From: Leeuwenhoekiella sp.
GTDB taxonomy: Bacteria; Bacteroidota; Bacteroidia; Flavobacteriales; Flavobacteriaceae
Direction of reading: 5' to 3'
Length of the DNA stretch: 64,000 nucleotides
NCBI GenBank assembly: GCA_002708845.1
Contig: PAPI01000036.1
Coordinates: 88,409 to 152,408 of the forward strand
The notes under the pieces were generated by a model, which was given only the letters and a program-made list of their open reading frames with translations, did not search any database and was not told the origin of the DNA. Positions within the stretch are counted from its first letter, which is position 1; every line of letters starts with the position of its first letter. This document shows positions 28,052 to 36,297 of the stretch, piece by piece. Made by a program: the position numbers and the translations under genes.

Positions 28052-29212
28052 ATGAAAAAATTACTTTATTTATTCACAGTAGCCATTTTGGGCTATTCAG
28101 CTACAGGATGTGATCCTGTAGAAGACATCAACGATGAGTTGGCAGCAAATGAAGAAGGTATAGTTGATGAATTTGACTATACATTAACTGAAGATGATTA
28201 TACTGAAATACTTGAATTGAGTTTTCCTAATTTCAATAGTATTGATGATGCTAAGGAATTAATTCCTCAGGTGTTAACAGCAAACTTTCCATATTTGGGA
28301 GCAAATTCTTTAGCATTTGTCTCGTATGATTTATATCAACCTGTACAAACTGAACGATCATTAATCGTTTACACCGTTACAACTGAAGATTATGATGCAT
28401 ATCCAGACACCGCCGAGTATAATAACTTTGACGATGAAGATCAGATCTATACTTTTTTAGATGATAAATTTGGAGACGTCGCAAACAGGACTCTTGTTTC
28501 TCTAACATATAAATTTTACAATGGTTCAGCGCAAACCCTGAATAATGGATTTCTTAGAGTAAATGGTAGTTGGCAATTTGCATTAGGGCTTACAAATTCA
28601 GAATATAATGCTGTAGGACAGGGGTTTGCTAATTTCAACACCGAGGATGAGGCATTAAGAAAGCTTCCTATTTTCCTAAAAGATAAATTCAAGTATGATG
28701 ATATTCAAGAGGGAGATGTAAAATCAGTCATGTATAAATTATATACCACTGATGTTGATGATCTTGATGAAGATGGTAGAGTAGATGATAATGCAACTTA
28801 CAGCTTTATTGCTAATTTTATATTTCAGGGATCGGAATGGGTTGAATATAATAACGTAGTTTCACAAACTCTTCAATTTGGGAATGATGGCACCAACTGG
28901 ATTCCAGATAACACCATTTCTTATTCTTTAACTGCTGCAGATTACAATCTCATAGGTACATCCTTAGAATCAAAATATCCTGCGCAAACCGCAAGTATGC
29001 TTCGCTACGGAAATCTTGATCGTCGTAATGGGAATGATGCTTTTTGGAGTGATGATATGATTTTAGAAGCTCTAAATTTACTTTTAGATAATCTTGACCC
29101 TAACGCTGAGGAAGGTCAGAAATATGCTGTAACTTTTGATATCTACAATGGTTCGAATACAACAGAAACTGACTTTGTAATCAAAACTGATGGAATTTGG
29201 GTAAGACAATAA
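28052..29212 (+). CDS. Lipoprotein with three internal repeats, partner of the upstream TonB receptor
   Basis: A 386-residue lipoprotein with lipobox SATGC (Cys20). The mature protein consists of three related modules. They open with YTLTEDDYTEIL (about residue 43), LGLTNSEYNAVG (about 177) and YSLTAADYNLIG (about 292). Each ends in a beta-rich segment, such as YKFYNGSAQTL and FDIYNGSNTTETDF, with a GSWQ/GIWV-type close. I do not recognise a named domain. It starts 11 bases after the receptor gene and ends at a terminator, so the two form one operon. It is probably anchored in the outer membrane, as are SusD proteins, but has no SusD-like TPR helices. Confidence 0.75.
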   Translation: MKKLLYLFTVAILGYSATGCDPVEDINDELAANEEGIVDEFDYTLTEDDYTEILELSFPNFNSIDDAKELIPQVLTANFPYLGANSLAFVSYDLYQPVQTERSLIVYTVTTEDYDAYPDTAEYNNFDDEDQIYTFLDDKFGDVANRTLVSLTYKFYNGSAQTLNNGFLRVNGSWQFALGLTNSEYNAVGQGFANFNTEDEALRKLPIFLKDKFKYDDIQEGDVKSVMYKLYTTDVDDLDEDGRVDDNATYSFIANFIFQGSEWVEYNNVVSQTLQFGNDGTNWIPDNTISYSLTAADYNLIGTSLESKYPAQTASMLRYGNLDRRNGNDAFWSDDMILEALNLLLDNLDPNAEEGQKYAVTFDIYNGSNTTETDFVIKTDGIWVRQ

Positions 29213-29230
29213 CCCTTTGAATAATTTTAA

Positions 29231-29270
29231 AAAACCTCCTGTTCTTGTTGAATAAGGGGGTTTTGTTTTT
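29231..29270 (+). terminator. Terminator after the receptor-lipoprotein operon
   Basis: AAAACCTCCT pairs with AGGGGGTTTT (one T-G wobble) across a 14-base loop, and a T-rich tract follows. It ends 15 bases before the next start codon. Confidence 0.75.
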
Positions 29271-29284
29271 TATAAATAAAAGAT

Positions 29285-30643
29285 ATGAAATTGAATTTTA
29301 AATATGTTTTTGGTTTTCTCACGTTATTTTTGATGGCGTGTTCTGAATCTGAAGACCCAATAGTTGAAACAGAACCGGAGATCGAATTAGAGGAACCTGT
29401 CGCTGTTGACGATGAATTTTCTGGGGTAGAAAATCAGGATTTAATTCTTGATGATTTAATTGGTAATGATGATCTGGCTGATGGTGCGCGTATAACATCC
29501 GTTACTTCTACTACAACTCAAGGCGGTGCTATTACAGATAATCGCAATGGCTCATATACGTATGTTGCTCCAGAAAATTTCGTTGGTCAGGATAACTTTA
29601 CTTATGAATTATGTTTGAATGCAGACACGAATATTTGCTCAACAGGTAATGTTCTGATAACGATTGAAGATGCTGGTACGGCGGTGGCTAATGATGATGA
29701 AGTTGGCACGGGTAAAAATCGCAGTTTGGTAATTGATGACCTGTTAGAAAATGATGACCTGGTTGATGGAGCTATTATTGCTTCGGTAGATGCGTCGGCA
29801 TCTACTGGTCAAGCTGTTCTTAACACCGATGGAACGGTCACCTATACGCCAACTTCAGATTTCGTTGGTCAGGATAGTTTCACATACACCCTTTGTGATA
29901 ATGATACTCCTGCAACTTGCGTTACTGCTACAGTTACCGTAAATGTAATAGAGGCACTTAGCTTTAATATTCCTTCAGAATTAGTTTCGTATTACAGCAC
30001 AGCAAGTTTTTTTGAAGACGAAGATTTGACATTTGATGCACTTTCTAATCTTACCCAAAATAAGCATACTACCATTCTCACATATTTTCAAAGACACGAA
30101 TATTTATACGACGCAGACGAAGACCCTTCAAATCCCGCAAATGTGATTTTGATGTACACCGGTGAAAGTCGTGATCGCAGGGAATATACTTCGGGTAGCA
30201 ATCCACATTCTCCTCAGACGTTTAATACCGAACACATTTTCCCACAATCTTTACTGTCAACCGAAGATGCGGTGACTGACTTGCATCATTTAAGATCTGC
30301 AGATGATGCGATTAATTCATTGCGGCTTAATTACCCGTTTGTAGACGGAAGCGGAATTTACAAACTGGTAAACAACAATTCGTGGTATCCAGGAGATGAG
30401 TGGAAAGGGGATGTAGCACGTATGGTGCTTTATCTAAATATTCGCTATGGCGAAGATTTTAATAAAGTAGGCAATCTTGACCTATTCCTAAAGTGGAACC
30501 GCGAAGATCCGGTGTCTGAATTTGAGATACAACGCAACAACGTAATTCAGGGTGCTCAGGGCAACCGTAACCCCTTTATTGATAACCCGTATTTAATTAC
30601 ACTTATTTGGGGTGGAACACCTGCTGAAAATACCTGGGAGTAA
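29285..30643 (+). CDS. Surface lipoprotein endonuclease I with two Ig-like cadherin-type repeats
   Basis: A 452-residue lipoprotein with lipobox LMAC (Cys19). The acidic residues after it (SESED) resemble the Bacteroidota surface-export signal. Two tandem Ig/cadherin-like modules span about residues 38-130 and 135-225 (for example ENFVGQDNFTYELC and SDFVGQDSFTYTLC). The C-terminal domain, about residues 230-452, is an endonuclease I (His-Me finger) fold with NTEHIFPQSLL and DLHHLRSADDAINSLR. It probably degrades extracellular DNA or RNA for nutrients. It lies just after the TonB receptor operon and is closed by a strong terminator. Confidence 0.88.
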   Translation: MKLNFKYVFGFLTLFLMACSESEDPIVETEPEIELEEPVAVDDEFSGVENQDLILDDLIGNDDLADGARITSVTSTTTQGGAITDNRNGSYTYVAPENFVGQDNFTYELCLNADTNICSTGNVLITIEDAGTAVANDDEVGTGKNRSLVIDDLLENDDLVDGAIIASVDASASTGQAVLNTDGTVTYTPTSDFVGQDSFTYTLCDNDTPATCVTATVTVNVIEALSFNIPSELVSYYSTASFFEDEDLTFDALSNLTQNKHTTILTYFQRHEYLYDADEDPSNPANVILMYTGESRDRREYTSGSNPHSPQTFNTEHIFPQSLLSTEDAVTDLHHLRSADDAINSLRLNYPFVDGSGIYKLVNNNSWYPGDEWKGDVARMVLYLNIRYGEDFNKVGNLDLFLKWNREDPVSEFEIQRNNVIQGAQGNRNPFIDNPYLITLIWGGTPAENTWE

Positions 30644-30662
30644 ATAACATCCCTTTAAATCT

Positions 30663-30693
30663 AAAAACCCTTTCATCCTGAAAGGGTTTTTTG
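30663..30693 (+). terminator. Terminator after the endonuclease gene
   Basis: A perfect 13-base stem AAAAACCCTTTCA / TGAAAGGGTTTTT with a TCC loop and a T run. It lies 20 bases after the stop codon. Confidence 0.92.
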
Positions 30694-30715
30694 CTTTCTG
30701 TTCTTTAGTTTTCGA

Positions 30716-30743
30716 TTGTTTTCGACCCAAAAAGTTATCTTTG
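30716..30743 (+). promoter_or_regulatory. Promoter of the small cytochrome-b-like membrane protein gene
   Basis: TTG (30716-30718), a 17-base spacer and a perfect -7 box TATCTTTG (30736-30743) lie just after the upstream terminator. The ATG at 30762 gives a leader of about 12 bases. The box overlaps a TTG that would add seven residues, which supports the ATG start. Confidence 0.65.
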
Positions 30744-30761
30744 AATTTCAAAAATTACACT

Positions 30762-31202
30762 ATGTATAATACGATTCAATTTGTACACTCCTACTGGGCT
30801 TATTTGGTCCTCATTGTACTTACTATAACTGTTATCAATTCACTGGTCTCTTATTTTGGAAACAAAGAATTTGGTGCCCGTGATTTTAGACTGGCTTTAT
30901 TTACGCTGATTGTCACGCACATTCAGTTGTTGATAGGAATTGTGCTCTATTTTGTTTCACCACTCGGAGCTAAAGCAATTGCTTCTGAAGGAATGAGCGC
31001 AGCGATGAAAGATCCCAATTTGCGATTGTATGTGGTAGAGCATCCTCTTGCGATGATCATAACTGTTGTGTTGATAACTGTAGGCTACAGCAAGCATAAA
31101 AAGAAATTGACATCTAAGCCTAAATTTAAGCTTCTGGCTATTTTTTATACCCTTGGACTTTTAGTGATGCTTACGCGTATTCCGTGGTCTAACTGGTTTT
31201 AA
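30762..31202 (+). CDS. Four-helix membrane protein, cytochrome-b-like, function unknown
   Basis: A 146-residue integral membrane protein with four hydrophobic segments (about residues 10-30, 45-65, 95-112 and 122-140). It has histidines within or beside helices (FVHSYWAYL, VTHIQLLIG, VEHPLAMII), a pattern that would suit heme binding. Flavobacterial homologs are, to my knowledge, often labelled cytochrome b-like. The ATG start is supported by the position of the -7 box. It stands alone between two terminators, so it is a single-gene unit. Confidence 0.6.
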   Translation: MYNTIQFVHSYWAYLVLIVLTITVINSLVSYFGNKEFGARDFRLALFTLIVTHIQLLIGIVLYFVSPLGAKAIASEGMSAAMKDPNLRLYVVEHPLAMIITVVLITVGYSKHKKKLTSKPKFKLLAIFYTLGLLVMLTRIPWSNWF

Positions 31203-31240
31203 AATAGACTTGAGATTTTATACCTCAGAATTTTAGATTT

Positions 31241-31278
31241 AAAAACCCTTTGAATAGCAAGCTACTCAAAGGGTTTTT
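31241..31278. terminator. Bidirectional terminator between the membrane protein and pepP genes
   Basis: A perfect 13-base stem AAAAACCCTTTGA / TCAAAGGGTTTTT with a 12-base loop. A-rich and T-rich flanks let it act on both converging transcripts. Confidence 0.9.
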
Positions 31279-31284
31279 AATTTT

Positions 31285-31313
31285 GTCTAACGTCTAACGT
31301 CTAACGTCTAACG
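31285..31313. repeat. Tandem heptamer (GTCTAAC) x4
   Basis: Four exact head-to-tail copies of GTCTAAC plus one base. The last copy includes the stop codon of the leftward aminopeptidase gene (31308-31310), so copy-number change would affect only the 3' untranslated region. Confidence 0.9.
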
Positions 31314-32600
31314 ATTCATCCAATCTTCAATCTCTTCCACTTCAAGGGGAATGTTGCGCATCAGATTAAACGGCTCTCCGTTTTCCTGAATTACGACATC
31401 ATCTTCCAGACGAATACCGAAACCTTCATCCGGTAAATAAATTCCAGGTTCTACAGTAAACACGTTATTGGCCTGCATCGGTTCGTGTAAAAGTCCGTAA
31501 TCGTGGGTGTCCAAACCAATATGGTGCGAGGTGCCGTGCATAAAGTACTTTTTATACGCCGGCCAGTCTTTATTTTCGTTTTGAACATCTGCTTTATCAA
31601 GCAGGCCAAGACCTAATAATTCGGAAGTCATCAATTTACCGACTTCTTCATGATATGGTCCCCATAAGTTTCCGGGAGTAAGCATTTTTGTGGCTTCTTT
31701 TTTAACCCGTAATACCGCATTGTAAACGTCTTTCTGACGATCTGTAAACTTTCCGCTCACCGGGATGGTTCTGGTCATATCGCTGCTGTAGTTGGCATAC
31801 TCAGCACCAATATCAAGCAGTATCAATTCACCGGCTTTACATTCTGAATTGTTGACCACATAATGCAACACATTGGCGTTGTTTCCGCTTGCGACAATAG
31901 GTGTATAGGCAAATCCGCGTGAACGATTCCTTAAAAACTCGTGCATAAATTCCGCTTCAATCTCGTACTCCATCACGCCGGGCTTTACGAATTGCAAAAC
32001 ACGCTTGAAGCCTTTTTCGGTAATATCACAGGCCTTTTGCAACAAGTCCAGCTCAATAGGATCTTTTACAGACCTGAGGCGGTGTAAAATAGGATTACTC
32101 TTAGCCACACTATGTGCAGGGTACTGTTCTTTTACTTTTTTGTTGAAACGAGCTTCCCGGGTTTCGGTCTCCATATTTGCGCGATAATGCTCATTGGTAT
32201 TGATGTAAATGGTTTCCGCCTGGGTCATCAATTCGTAAAAAATCTTGTCCCATTCTTTAAGCCAATAAACAGTCTCCACTCCACTTACTTCAAGGGCTTT
32301 TTCTTTGGTCAACTTTTCACCTTCCCAAACAGCAATGTGGTCATTGGTTTCTTTCAGAAATAAAATTTCGCGGTGCTTCGCTTTTGGACAATCAGGGAAT
32401 AAAACCAAAATGCTTTCTTCCTGATCTACTCCGCTTAAAAAGAATAAATCCCGGTTTTGCTGAAAAGGCATGGTGCTGTCTGCACCTATGGGGTAAATGT
32501 CATTACTGTTGAAAACGGCAAGGCTATTTGGCTTCATTGCAGCCATGAAGTCTTTGCGGTTTTTTATAAAAAGATTACGGTCTATTAAGTCGTATTTCAT
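31308..32600 (-). CDS. pepP: Aminopeptidase P family protein (M24, Xaa-Pro)
   Basis: Cytoplasmic metallopeptidase that removes an N-terminal residue ahead of proline. It has 430 residues. The N-terminal creatinase-like domain (about 1-165) is followed by the pita-bread catalytic domain. The metal-ligand blocks are LLDIGAEYANYSSDMTRT (two Asp), HGTSHHIGLDTHD (His), FTVEPGIYLP (Glu) and GIRLEDDVVI (Glu). All five ligands appear present. The promoter has a -7 box at 32620-32627. The stop codon lies in a tandem heptamer repeat. Confidence 0.93.
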   Translation of the reverse strand: MKYDLIDRNLFIKNRKDFMAAMKPNSLAVFNSNDIYPIGADSTMPFQQNRDLFFLSGVDQEESILVLFPDCPKAKHREILFLKETNDHIAVWEGEKLTKEKALEVSGVETVYWLKEWDKIFYELMTQAETIYINTNEHYRANMETETREARFNKKVKEQYPAHSVAKSNPILHRLRSVKDPIELDLLQKACDITEKGFKRVLQFVKPGVMEYEIEAEFMHEFLRNRSRGFAYTPIVASGNNANVLHYVVNNSECKAGELILLDIGAEYANYSSDMTRTIPVSGKFTDRQKDVYNAVLRVKKEATKMLTPGNLWGPYHEEVGKLMTSELLGLGLLDKADVQNENKDWPAYKKYFMHGTSHHIGLDTHDYGLLHEPMQANNVFTVEPGIYLPDEGFGIRLEDDVVIQENGEPFNLMRNIPLEVEEIEDWMNR

Positions 32601-32619
32601 AGTAGTATTTAAATTTTTT

Positions 32620-32627
32620 CAAAGGTA
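32620..32627 (-). promoter_or_regulatory. -7 box of the pepP gene
   Basis: On the minus strand this reads TACCTTTG, a perfect TAnnTTTG. It lies 19 bases before the start codon. No convincing -33 element is seen. Confidence 0.5.
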
Positions 32628-32644
32628 CAGGAAATTGGATAGAC

Positions 32645-32736
32645 ATCCCCCTCCAAACTCTTTCCCGATCCTTCGGAGCGAAGGGAAGGTTGAGAATCAA
32701 GCTCCCTGCCTTTGAAGGGAGGGCTAGGGAGGGATG
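32645..32736. repeat. 92-bp palindromic repeat element between pepP and the propeller gene
   Basis: The terminal arms CATCCCCCTCC and AGGGAGGGATG are inverted copies with small differences. Inside are a second hairpin, CCTTCG GAG CGAAGG (32670-32684), and the block CTCCCTGCCTTTGAAGGGAG followed by GGCTAGGGAGGG. The latter has the same layout as the copies at 53533-53561 and 54580-54608 (C-rich arm, short spacer, G-rich arm with a TAG or CAG step). It occupies most of the 200-base gap between the divergent genes. Confidence 0.75.
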
Positions 32737-32801
32737 TTTTTAGTTAGGTCATTCTTTTTAAAAACGGTATTTTAGAGCTTCTTAATTTTATACACTTATT
32801 T

Positions 32802-35645
32802 ATGCGTCCGTTTTTTGTAGTTCTTTCTTTATTGGTTTTTTTATGCAGTACTGCTCAGGAATCCATCGTAAAAAATATTCCGTTTAAAAATATAGGTCCG
32901 ACCATTATGAGTGGCCGCGTGGTTGATATCGATGTAAATCCGCAAAACCCAGCCGAGTTTTATGTGGGTTACGCCACAGGCGGAGTCTGGCACACGGTCA
33001 ACAACGGGATTACCTTTGAGTCGGTTTTTGATACAGCGCCAACCCAAAACGTAGGCGATATCGCCATTAATTGGGACGAAAACATAATTTGGGTAGGAAC
33101 TGGCGAGACAATTTCTTCACGTTCGTCGTATGCCGGTGTTGGGCTTCTAAAAAGTGCCGACGGTGGTAAAACCTGGGAACAGAAAGGACTTTTAGACTCG
33201 CACCACATCAGCGATATCATTCTGGACGAAAACAACCCGGAGGTGGTAGTCGTCGCCTCTTTAGGACATTTGTATTCACCTAACGAAGAGCGCGGAGTTT
33301 TCAAAACCACTGATGGTGGCGATAGCTGGAGCAAAACACTGTTTGTAAGCGATGATGCCGGAATCATTAGTCTTGTAGCAGCACCCGAAAATCCCAATGT
33401 TATGTATGCCGCATCCTGGGATCGCGAGCGTGCTGCCTGGAATTTTAGAGGTGCAGGTGTTAATTCTGGTATCTATAAATCAACAGACGCAGGCGATACC
33501 TGGCAACTGGTGACTGCGGATACCGCATTTCCGCAGGGCGAAGGTACAGGCCGCATAGGTCTTGCCGTGGTTGATGCCAATACCGTCTATGCGGTACACG
33601 ACAATCAAAATTACCGCGATGAAGAGGAAAAGAAAGATTCTAAAAAGAAAGACGAGCTGGAGCCTGAACAATTTCAGGGAATGACCAAAGCTGAATTTTT
33701 GGCTCTAGAAGAAGCAAAGCTGAAAGACTATCTGCAAAACAAACGTTTCCCCAGAGAATACGATGTGGAAAAGGTAAAAGAGTTGGTCAAAAATGACGAA
33801 CTCAAACCGATTGACTTTTACAAATACACCTACGACCGTAATGCACCTGATGAAGAAGGTGAAGTCATAGGTGCCGAAGTATTCAAAACGACTGACGGCG
33901 GTAAGACCTGGAATCGAACTCATGAAGGTTATATTGATGATTTTTTCTTTTCGTACGGATACGTTTTTGCTGAAATGACGGTAAATCCACAAAACCCGGA
34001 TGAGTTTTATATGGTGGGTGTGCCTATTGTTAAGTCAGAAGATGGCGGAAAGACCTTCAGCTATATCGATGAACCCAATCTGCATGTAGATCACCACGTG
34101 GTATGGATTGATCCTAAAATGCCTAATCACCTCATTAACGGTAACGACGGCGGACTCAACATGTCGTACGATGGTGGTAAAACCTGGTCCAAGCTTAACT
34201 CGATGCCTTTGGGTCAGTTTTATGCAATCAATGTCGATTATGAAAAACCCTATAATGTGTATGGTGGATTGCAGGATAACGGTACCTGGAAAGGGCCTAG
34301 CACCTATGAAGCTTCCACTTCCTGGGAGGCCGAAGGTAAATACCCTTACGAGCGCGTAGGCGGCGGCGATGGCATGCAGGTGCAAATAGATCGTAGAAAC
34401 AGCGATATCATTTATGTAGGTTCTCAGTTTGGGTATTACAACCGCATCAATCTGGAAACCGGCGATCGCAAATTTATACGCCCCAGTCACGATTTGGGTG
34501 AAGAACCCTATCGTTTCAACTGGGAGACACCTATTTTACTTTCGTCGCATAACCAGGATATTTTATATCTGGGCGGAAACAAACTGATGCGCTCTATGAA
34601 TCAGGGAGATGACTGGACGGCTATTTCTCCAGATTTGACAACAGGCGGCAAGAAGGGAAATGTGCCTTATGGTACGTTAACAACTATTAGCGAATCTCCT
34701 TTTCAGTTTGGACTTTTGTACACGGGTAGTGACGACGGACTCATTCAGGTGACTCAGGATGCGGGTGGAAGCTGGGATGTGATCTCTCAAAATCTTCCGC
34801 AGGAATTATGGATCAGCACGGTTTTGGCTTCTAAACATAAAAAAAGTCGGGTTTACACATCGCTCAACGGGTATCGGTACGATGATTTCAAGCCTTACGT
34901 TTACGTGAGTGACGACTATGGAACAACCTGGAAAGACATCAGTGCTAATCTGCCCAATTCTCCAGTCAATGTGATTATCGAAGATCCCGTTAAAGAAAAT
35001 ATCCTGTATTTGGGAACCGACGAGGCTTCTTATGTTTCTTTTGACAGCGGAAAATCCTGGGAATTATTTAAGGGAAGTATGCCCGCCGTGGCCGTGCACG
35101 ATATGGTTGTGCAGACCGAAGCAAACGACCTGGTTGTAGGAACACACGGGCGATCTATTTTTATTTCTAACTTAAATGATATTCAAAGTTTTGATCCCGG
35201 TAAGAACGAAGCCTTACAGCTTTTTAAAATAGAGGATGTTGATTTTTCGACCAATTGGGGCCGAAGCTGGAGCGCCTGGAGCGAGGCTTATACTCCTGAA
35301 ATCCAAATTGGTTTTTACGCGCCGGTTGCAGGAACTGCAATGCTTGAAATACAGTCTGAAACCGGAAAAACACTTAAATCCTGGGAGGTAGCGGTAGATA
35401 AAGGCTTTAATTATGTGCCATACGACCTGAGTATCACCGAAAAAGGAAAAGACCAACTCGAGAAAGCAACTAAAGATTTAAAGTTAAAGAAAGCCGACAA
35501 CGGCGTGTATTACCTGCCCGCCGGGAAATATACTTTAGAGGTTAATTTGGGCGGAAATTCTAAAACTATTACTCTCGAGGTAAAAGAAGGCAGTCGTCGC
35601 AGAGATGCTGCGCAGGCTGCTGCTAACAGTCCGGAAGAGGATTAG
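32802..35645 (+). CDS. Secreted ten-Asp-box beta-propeller protein (BNR/sortilin-like)
   Basis: A 947-residue exported protein with a signal peptide ending near CSTAQ. I count ten Asp-box turns of the SxDxGxTW type, among them KSADGGKTWEQ, KTTDGGDSWSK, KTTDGGKTWNR, MSYDGGKTWSK and VSDDYGTTWKD. They imply two propellers like those of VPS10/sortilin and BNR glycosidase-like proteins. A highly charged segment (about residues 270-345, starting EEEKKDSKKKDEL) interrupts the array. The C-terminal 120 residues form a beta-sandwich-like part and a basic/Ala tail. Many homologs are called glycosyl hydrolases, but no catalytic residues are evident. A DUF2721 gene follows after 14 bases. Confidence 0.85.
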   Translation: MRPFFVVLSLLVFLCSTAQESIVKNIPFKNIGPTIMSGRVVDIDVNPQNPAEFYVGYATGGVWHTVNNGITFESVFDTAPTQNVGDIAINWDENIIWVGTGETISSRSSYAGVGLLKSADGGKTWEQKGLLDSHHISDIILDENNPEVVVVASLGHLYSPNEERGVFKTTDGGDSWSKTLFVSDDAGIISLVAAPENPNVMYAASWDRERAAWNFRGAGVNSGIYKSTDAGDTWQLVTADTAFPQGEGTGRIGLAVVDANTVYAVHDNQNYRDEEEKKDSKKKDELEPEQFQGMTKAEFLALEEAKLKDYLQNKRFPREYDVEKVKELVKNDELKPIDFYKYTYDRNAPDEEGEVIGAEVFKTTDGGKTWNRTHEGYIDDFFFSYGYVFAEMTVNPQNPDEFYMVGVPIVKSEDGGKTFSYIDEPNLHVDHHVVWIDPKMPNHLINGNDGGLNMSYDGGKTWSKLNSMPLGQFYAINVDYEKPYNVYGGLQDNGTWKGPSTYEASTSWEAEGKYPYERVGGGDGMQVQIDRRNSDIIYVGSQFGYYNRINLETGDRKFIRPSHDLGEEPYRFNWETPILLSSHNQDILYLGGNKLMRSMNQGDDWTAISPDLTTGGKKGNVPYGTLTTISESPFQFGLLYTGSDDGLIQVTQDAGGSWDVISQNLPQELWISTVLASKHKKSRVYTSLNGYRYDDFKPYVYVSDDYGTTWKDISANLPNSPVNVIIEDPVKENILYLGTDEASYVSFDSGKSWELFKGSMPAVAVHDMVVQTEANDLVVGTHGRSIFISNLNDIQSFDPGKNEALQLFKIEDVDFSTNWGRSWSAWSEAYTPEIQIGFYAPVAGTAMLEIQSETGKTLKSWEVAVDKGFNYVPYDLSITEKGKDQLEKATKDLKLKKADNGVYYLPAGKYTLEVNLGGNSKTITLEVKEGSRRRDAAQAAANSPEED

Positions 35646-35659
35646 CCAGAAGCCAAATT

Positions 35660-36049
35660 ATGGAATTGAGTCTTAGCATACCGGCCTTGTTATTTCCAGC
35701 GATATCCTTAACGATGTTGGCGTACAATGCCCGGTATCTGGCTATTGCGGCACTTATACGTGATTTGCATAAACAATATCAGGATCATTCTTCAAGTCCG
35801 GTAAAAAAGCAAATCAAGCAACTGCGTAAACGCCTTGGGATTATCAAAGCAATGCAGGCGATGGCTATAGCGAGCTTTATTTTGGCAGTGGTGACGATGT
35901 TTTTAATCTATATCGAAATGAAAATGATAGCCAATCTATTTTTTGGGATCAGTCTGGTTGCGCTAATGATTTCCCTCACGCTGTCTTTCATAGAAGTTCA
36001 GTTAAGTACTAAAGCATTAGGGATACAACTCAACGATATGGAAGATTGA
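35660..36049 (+). CDS. DUF2721 membrane protein
   Basis: A 129-residue inner-membrane protein with three hydrophobic segments (about 5-28, 68-92 and 97-120). A basic cytoplasmic loop (KKQIKQLRKRLGIIKAMQAM) precedes the second. The N-terminal LSIPALLFPAISLTMLAYNA and the RYLAIAALIRDLH motif are typical of DUF2721. The function is unknown. It lies 14 bases after the propeller gene, probably in the same transcript. The 248-base gap that follows contains the sdh promoter and no other gene I can support. Confidence 0.8.
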   Translation: MELSLSIPALLFPAISLTMLAYNARYLAIAALIRDLHKQYQDHSSSPVKKQIKQLRKRLGIIKAMQAMAIASFILAVVTMFLIYIEMKMIANLFFGISLVALMISLTLSFIEVQLSTKALGIQLNDMED

Positions 36050-36239
36050 TGTTGAACGCACGAATTTTTTCGGCTAAGTGTTTCTGCTGAATAGTCCTCA
36101 ATGTTTTGAGTTTCAGCATCAATTTTTAGATTATTTTAAAATTCTGTGTTTAACGAAAGGCCCATATTTCAAAGGTTTTCGGAAGAAATCTTAAACAGTT
36201 TTCATATTATTTAAAACCATTCCAAAAGCGTGCTCAAAG

Positions 36240-36271
36240 TTTGTGAAAACAAGCGCTGAGCCGTATTTTTG
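36240..36271 (+). promoter_or_regulatory. Promoter of the sdhCAB operon
   Basis: TTTG (36240-36243), a 20-base spacer and TATTTTTG (36264-36271) give a full match to the Bacteroidota consensus TTTG-N19/20-TAnnTTTG. The leader would be about 20 bases. This is the best complete promoter in the window. Confidence 0.75.
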
Positions 36272-36297
36272 CATCACTAAATTAAAAACGTAAATAA

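Noticed and set aside
31285-31313. CRISPR array
   Set aside because: The units are seven bases with no spacers; it is a simple tandem repeat.
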